From NCBI GenBank assembly GCA_900491605.1, contig UESW01004241.1, positions 839,184 through 903,183 of the forward strand: DNA of 64,000 nt, given 5' to 3'. This document shows positions 59,519-64,000 of the stretch, piece after piece (positions within the stretch are counted from its first letter, which is position 1; every line of letters begins with the position of its first letter). Below the pieces are notes generated by a model. That model was given only the letters and a program-made list of their open reading frames with translations, was not told where the DNA came from and searched no databases. The stretch comes from Calamus simplicifolius (Eukaryota > Streptophyta > Magnoliopsida > Arecales > Arecaceae). The position numbers and the translations under genes were made by a program.

Positions 59519-60631
59519 TGAGTAGCACAGTCTGGTTGAAGACTTTAAACTTAAAGCTCTTGGGAGGCAACTCAGTTTATTAGTTATTTTTAACTTTCTG
59601 TTCTTTTAGTATGATCTGTTCTTTTAGTATGACCAGAGAAGAGCAACAGAAGTAGATTGAAAGAACATGGCAACAATGAAACCTCCAACCTTCAAATACT
59701 CTACCAGGTAGTATCTTTCCTTGAAAGTAATTTTTCTTCCATTAGGGACAATGGAAATTAAGTTGGAGGGGAGAATAAGTAAATCCTTGAGTAAAACTAT
59801 AATCAATGTGTGTATCAAATTCTGTCTCGATTTGAAGTTAATCAAGCAGTCTATGAATGATTAATGGTTAGATTATTTTTGAGATACCGAGGAATAAATT
59901 ATTAAGAAAACCTAATAAAAGGTAGGGTTTAGCCCAGAAAAATTTTTAGAATAATTTCAGACCCTCCTAACCACTGATCTTAATAGTACAATCTACTTAA
60001 TAAGGGTATAGGTGAAAATGTCATTCAAAAAAAAAAAAGAAAAAAAAGAGAAAAAATCTCTCTTAAAGTTAATAAATTAGGTTCTTAGCATCTTTTACTA
60101 AGTAACCATGCCCCGTCACCTAAGCAAGTGATGTTGTTCGCGTAAAAAGGTGAGAATGTAAAAGAACCTAAGTAAAGTCAGTCCTACCTAAAGCCTTTTT
60201 TGACTTGAGTCAGTAAGTCCGAGGGGTGTTTTACACCTAATGCCCTAAAACCAATTGGTTTGGGAGCCATTGGCCTAAAACTCACTACAAGGGTTAATTA
60301 GAAAGCAAGGGGTTAGGACATTGCACTGACTTTACACATAAATAAATAAATAAGGGGACTAAATTATAAAAAGACACTACACCCAACCCAAATTAAGTTA
60401 GAAGACTTAAACAGAGAAGTGGAAAGTTGGTGAAGGAAGACTTCTATAAATTCTTATGGACTACACTCTATCACTAAAGGGGTAAACTTAATAATCCGAT
60501 GAAGTACCTCCCTTATGATCTAACCAAAAATTTTAGAACTGTAAGATAACTATCAATTCTTGGACTAGCTTGGTACATATTTCTAAATTTCTTATTTGCT
60601 CGAGGACGAGTAAGATTCAAGTTGGGGGGAG
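59519..60631 (+). other. Athila 3 3' non-coding region and polypurine tract
   Basis: About 1.1 kb with no env-like gene visible. It ends in the polypurine tract gttggggggag (60621-60631) abutting the 3' LTR. The phrase ctggttgaagactttaaactta near 59532 is the sequence to which RT is fused in Athila derivatives 1 and 2. Confidence 0.75.
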
Positions 60632-61971
60632 TGATAAACGCACAAATAATCATCATAAACATATTAATTAAGTGGTCAAATTACCTTTATTATTTAATAT
60701 TTGATTATTTTATATAATATTTATAGGTAAAGCCCATCAACTTAAAGAGCTCAATTTTAGGAGTCCAACGACGCAAACGGCACTCAAATCGGATTTAAAA
60801 TGAGCTCGAAATTAAATTTACAATGATTTAGCTATTTCTGCATGCATCTCAAAGCAAAGTCGGCAATCCAATTGCCGATTTCATCGTCTTTTCATCCGAA
60901 TTTTCCTTCTTTTTTCCCAATTCTTCTCCTCTTCTGATTCAATCGTTTCCCCCACCAATCAAGAAATAAATTGGATTGGAAATTATCAAATTGGAAGTGT
61001 GAACTTCATATGGAAGGAATTTTGATTTCATCCGCAATATATCTAGGATTTCTTCGCGCCCGCGTTGTCTCTGCATCCCAGCGTCTGATATGGAAACAGG
61101 ATCGCATCTTCTCCACGTCTGGGCCGCGTCTGAGCCTCTACAAATAGCATCAAAAGGTGGGAAGCCAGAGGTGAGTTAGGGAGAGCAATTGGGAGCTCTC
61201 AAGCGGCCGTCCGTGGATTCGGAGGCTCTATTCGGAGGGTCTGCATCCGTGAGCTCATGGAAGCTCTGTTCCCAGGAGGTTCTGCTCGTGGAAGCTCTGT
61301 TTCCATACGGCTTTGAGAGTTGGGAGGCAGTTGTTCCCAGGTTCCAGGAGCCGTCCGTGGGCGTGGAGGTTCTTCTTGGAGGCTCTGTGCGTCCGTGGAG
61401 GCTGCTCTGTTCACAGAAGCATCAGATTCTGGTGTGGACGCTCTGTTCCGATGAGGAGTTCCCAAGACATCTGTTCGTGGCTTGGAGGGATCTACAGAGG
61501 AAGAATAGAACCTGGCTTGGTTCAGCCCATTTTGGCCCGATTCAGCCTATCTTCAGCCCGGTTCAGCTTGTCTTCGGTTTGGTTCAGAAGAATTTGTTGC
61601 TTTGTTGTTGCCTTCTTAATGTTAGAAAATAAAACTCTTCAATTTTAGATTTTAATATGCACTCTTGGATGTTATTGAAATAAAACTTTTATTCATGTTT
61701 AATTGTTATTGAATTCTATTTAAGTAAAAATAATTTTTGACTGGTCTATTCTTAAAAGCTTAAAGGAACGAGCCGTGATCTACGGGTATGGGCCGTGCTC
61801 TTATAAAGATAGATCATATCTTAATTATTTTATACTATTAATTATCTATTTATTTAAATTATAAATTTATTTCAAGATAACCGCTAAAGTTCCTGTGGAT
61901 TCGATCCCTTATTCTCGCTATTCTATTAATGAAATTAAGGTATTTTAATCATTGCGCTACGACACGCATCA
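60632..61971 (+). mobile_element. 3' LTR of Athila element 3
   Basis: 1,340 bp from TGATAAACGC to CGCATCA, following the polypurine tract. It is nearly identical to the truncated 5' LTR apart from scattered substitutions and indels and an extra segment near 61745-61775. The sequence to its right belongs to another element, so no target duplication can be checked. Confidence 0.9.
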
Positions 61972-62351
61972 CCAAGATTTCTCAAGCTCACGGCTGTGAC
62001 CTTGGTTTCTAACTTGCCCATCGGAGGGTTCCCGTCGGAGCAACCTCCGGCCATGGGACTCCTTGCAGGTTCCCTATAAGGAGAGAAGAAACCTCATCAC
62101 TGCCTCCACCGAGCTCTCCAACGTTTGTAATCAGTGACCGGGCGTCATCAACTTCAATAGCCAATTGTGGTGATTGTGGAGGACACAGAATCACAGCATG
62201 GGACGACATCAGAAAGAGGAAGTCTCAATTAAATTGTGCTCGAAGATTTGAACATCACTGTTGATGATACCCATAAGACTTCCTGGAGGTTGAAGACTGA
62301 GACAGTAAGGTCTCTGTCTCATTGCAAAGTGAAATTAAAAAAAGGAAATGA
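61972..62351 (+). mobile_element. Tat LTR U5-like fragment
   Basis: Text such as tctcaagct, tcggagggttccc and actccttgcagg parallels the U5 of the Tat LTR at 36740-36820. The left part of that LTR is missing at the Athila junction. Downstream sequence to 62351 ends in an A/G-rich run (aattaaaaaaaggaaa) that could be a polypurine tract. Confidence 0.45.
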
Positions 62352-63057
62352 TACTTGATACGAGGAAAAATCGTCACTGCATCAATAAGTGTGCATGACA
62401 ACAAAAGCTGAAGTATAAGGCTAAAGTATAAGACCGAGCTATATGGCCAAACTATATGGTCGAATATGGCTGAGCCATCTGGCTAAGCTATCTTGCCGAA
62501 CCATCTGGCCAAGCTACAGAACCGAACCATTTGGCCAAGCTATCTGGCCGAGCTACAGGGCCGAGCTATCCCGTCAAGAGACAAAGATCCTCCTCTCAGT
62601 TTGAGCATCATTGCCACCTCATAACATTGAAGAACCGCTCTGATCATAGAAATCTCGGAACGAACTTCCTTAAATGGAAACGAGCCAAATACAACCCTCT
62701 GATCATAATTAATGGAGTTTTAAACTTTTGATAAGACTGATCAGCTACTAATACCATAACTGACGATATTTTAATCATATCAGCTCCTAACCTCCCAAAG
62801 TGTACCCAAAAATTTAGGTAACCGATTGCTCGCAACGCACAAATACCAAGTCCCAGGACCCTCAGGTAAGCTCTTGAAGGCAATCTAAGCCTAAAAAATA
62901 ACTCTAGCAAAGGTCATTGCTCCTGAAAAATCATTTGCCCCCAAGCCGAAGAACGGATTTTTGCAGCAATAGATTGGCGCTAGAGAAAGGGCCCCAAGTT
63001 CCTCTGAAAACTTGAAACCAAGGAGATAAAGTTCCATACAAGAAAGACAATTCCTCA
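62352..63057 (+). mobile_element. Tat LTR U3-like segment and non-coding DNA
   Basis: tgatacgaggaaaaatcgtcactgc (from about 62355) parallels the Tat LTR start at 22633. A short tandem array of gccgagctat(c/a)tggcc follows at about 62430-62575. No U5, TATA or primer-binding site was recognised before the open frame at 63058, so the element structure is unclear. Confidence 0.4.
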
Positions 63058-63618
63058 ATGGCCAACTGTAAGAGAGTAGTCACAGATGTTCTTGATCAGC
63101 CCACCTCTCAAAGGCCTGATCTCTCCAATAATACGACACCTTCGCAACCATCACCAATCGAGATTCCTCCATCGCCAGCAGCCTCGGTCACACAGGACCA
63201 GTTTGCTATGCTGGTCCAACTAATTCAAGCCCTGCTACAACTGGTGCAAGGGCTTCTTGGGGGCCTTCTTCCTGTTGCATCCCCTCAGCAGCTTCCTGAT
63301 GGGACAGTCATCCTGGTCCTATCGGTGGTCCCTCCGCCCAACCCACTAGAAGCCATCGGCCTCCCACGACAGCACGACCATAGAGACGTTGAACCGACAC
63401 TACAGAGGAAAGGAGATAGGAGCATGCTCAGATCCCGTCGAGCTTGCTCCTTACCTCTAGTATTCTCTTGCGATAATTCAATGCCACGGCCGCAGTCTGA
63501 TGCTATTATAATGATTAGAAACGTCCATCATGTACGGCCAACCGAAGAGGAGAACCAGTTTGAAAGGGTTCGGTGCGAGGGGCTGACCTCTTCAGATGAG
63601 GACATCAAAGGAATATAG
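63058..63618 (+). CDS. Possible gag-like N-terminus of Tat-like element
   Basis: Open frame of 186 codons, MANCKRVVTDVLDQPTS. It has a Pro/Ser-rich stretch and then ASVTQDQFAMLVQLIQALLQLVQG, a hydrophobic/Gln-rich helix typical of the start of Tat gag proteins. The second half (about residues 100-186) does not look like a gag core and may be out of frame. No gag core, protease or RT follows within the window. It is most likely a degraded retroelement frame, not a host gene. Confidence 0.4.
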   Translation: MANCKRVVTDVLDQPTSQRPDLSNNTTPSQPSPIEIPPSPAASVTQDQFAMLVQLIQALLQLVQGLLGGLLPVASPQQLPDGTVILVLSVVPPPNPLEAIGLPRQHDHRDVEPTLQRKGDRSMLRSRRACSLPLVFSCDNSMPRPQSDAIIMIRNVHHVRPTEEENQFERVRCEGLTSSDEDIKGI

Positions 63619-64000
63619 TATCCCCAGGATATGGAACTCGGATCATCTTTGAACAACGAAGACCTTCAAGGGATACAATACCCCGAATATATGGAAATAG
63701 ATTAAACCCTGAATATATTACGAGTGGAGTGTGCCTGAACCGAGCCATTTTGCTCACAGTAATAAAACTTCACTCTTCGATTCAAATTTTTTTTATTGAA
63801 TAATAATTTTTCTTGAGTTGTGGATAAAAAGCCCCAATCATTAAACGACAGCTCCATTCTCCGTACCTCGATAGGGCCGAGCACCATTCTTCGAAACTTG
63901 GCTAGGCCAAGTAAAAAAAAAAACTTTCTCCGAACTTTGGCACGGCCGAGCAAAATTTCTCCGAACCTCAGCATGTCCGAGCAACATTTCTCCGAACCTC
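63619..64000. other. Tat-type internal sequence with short repeats
   Basis: No gene. A minus-strand AATAAA in a T-rich run (about 63784-63800) and repeats of tctccgaacctc / ggccgagcaa from 63855 onward resemble the antisense-unit ends of the Tat element at 16800-18300. The window ends inside this sequence. Confidence 0.45.

Overview
The window is nuclear plant DNA, most likely from a monocot. It is almost entirely a nest of decayed LTR retrotransposons with a small gene-derived island. No gene in it looks intact. The monocot call rests on a small, DUF6598-like gene family (a type I associate with grasses and palms), a GC-rich MADS-box first exon, and abundant Sirevirus-type Ty1-copia elements. 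The species cannot be named from the sequence.

Layout, left to right. 1-3135: non-coding repeat remnants. 3136-6414: a minus-strand Athila-type Ty3-gypsy deletion derivative (gag-protease only), cut by a Sirevirus at 6415. 6415-16654: Sirevirus 1, with both LTRs, gag, pol, a post-pol env-like gene and multiple polypurine tracts. 16655-23744: the 3' part of a Tat-lineage gypsy element. It carries antisense genes, one of them with introns, and a repeat-rich 3' LTR. 23838-24745: a broken piece of an organellar HSP90 gene. 25490-32680: a gene-derived island. It holds three broken copies of a DUF6598-like gene, two of them forming a giant inverted repeat capped by a GC-rich hairpin, plus two tandem MADS-box exon-1 pseudogenes and several minisatellites. 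32686-35823: non-coding, with a candidate hAT-like element. 35824-38738: LTR, primer-binding site and gag-protease of a second Tat element. It is interrupted at 38739 by a second copy of the Athila deletion derivative, whose LTR contains a solo copia LTR with a perfect 5-bp target-site duplication. 44499-51985: Sirevirus 2, inserted in the derivative's gag and truncated in its env-like gene. 51988-61971: a nearly complete plus-strand Athila element with a truncated 5' LTR. 61972-64000: pieces of another Tat-like element.

Functionally, each retrotransposon follows the usual plan of LTR, primer-binding site, gag, protease, and then either integrase-RT-RNase H (copia) or RT-RNase H-integrase (gypsy), ending in a polypurine tract and LTR. 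Every polyprotein has stops, frameshifts or lost catalytic residues. The most biologically suggestive structures are the inverted DUF6598 pair (a possible hairpin-RNA source), the Tat antisense gene module, and the two Athila derivatives that share one pol deletion.
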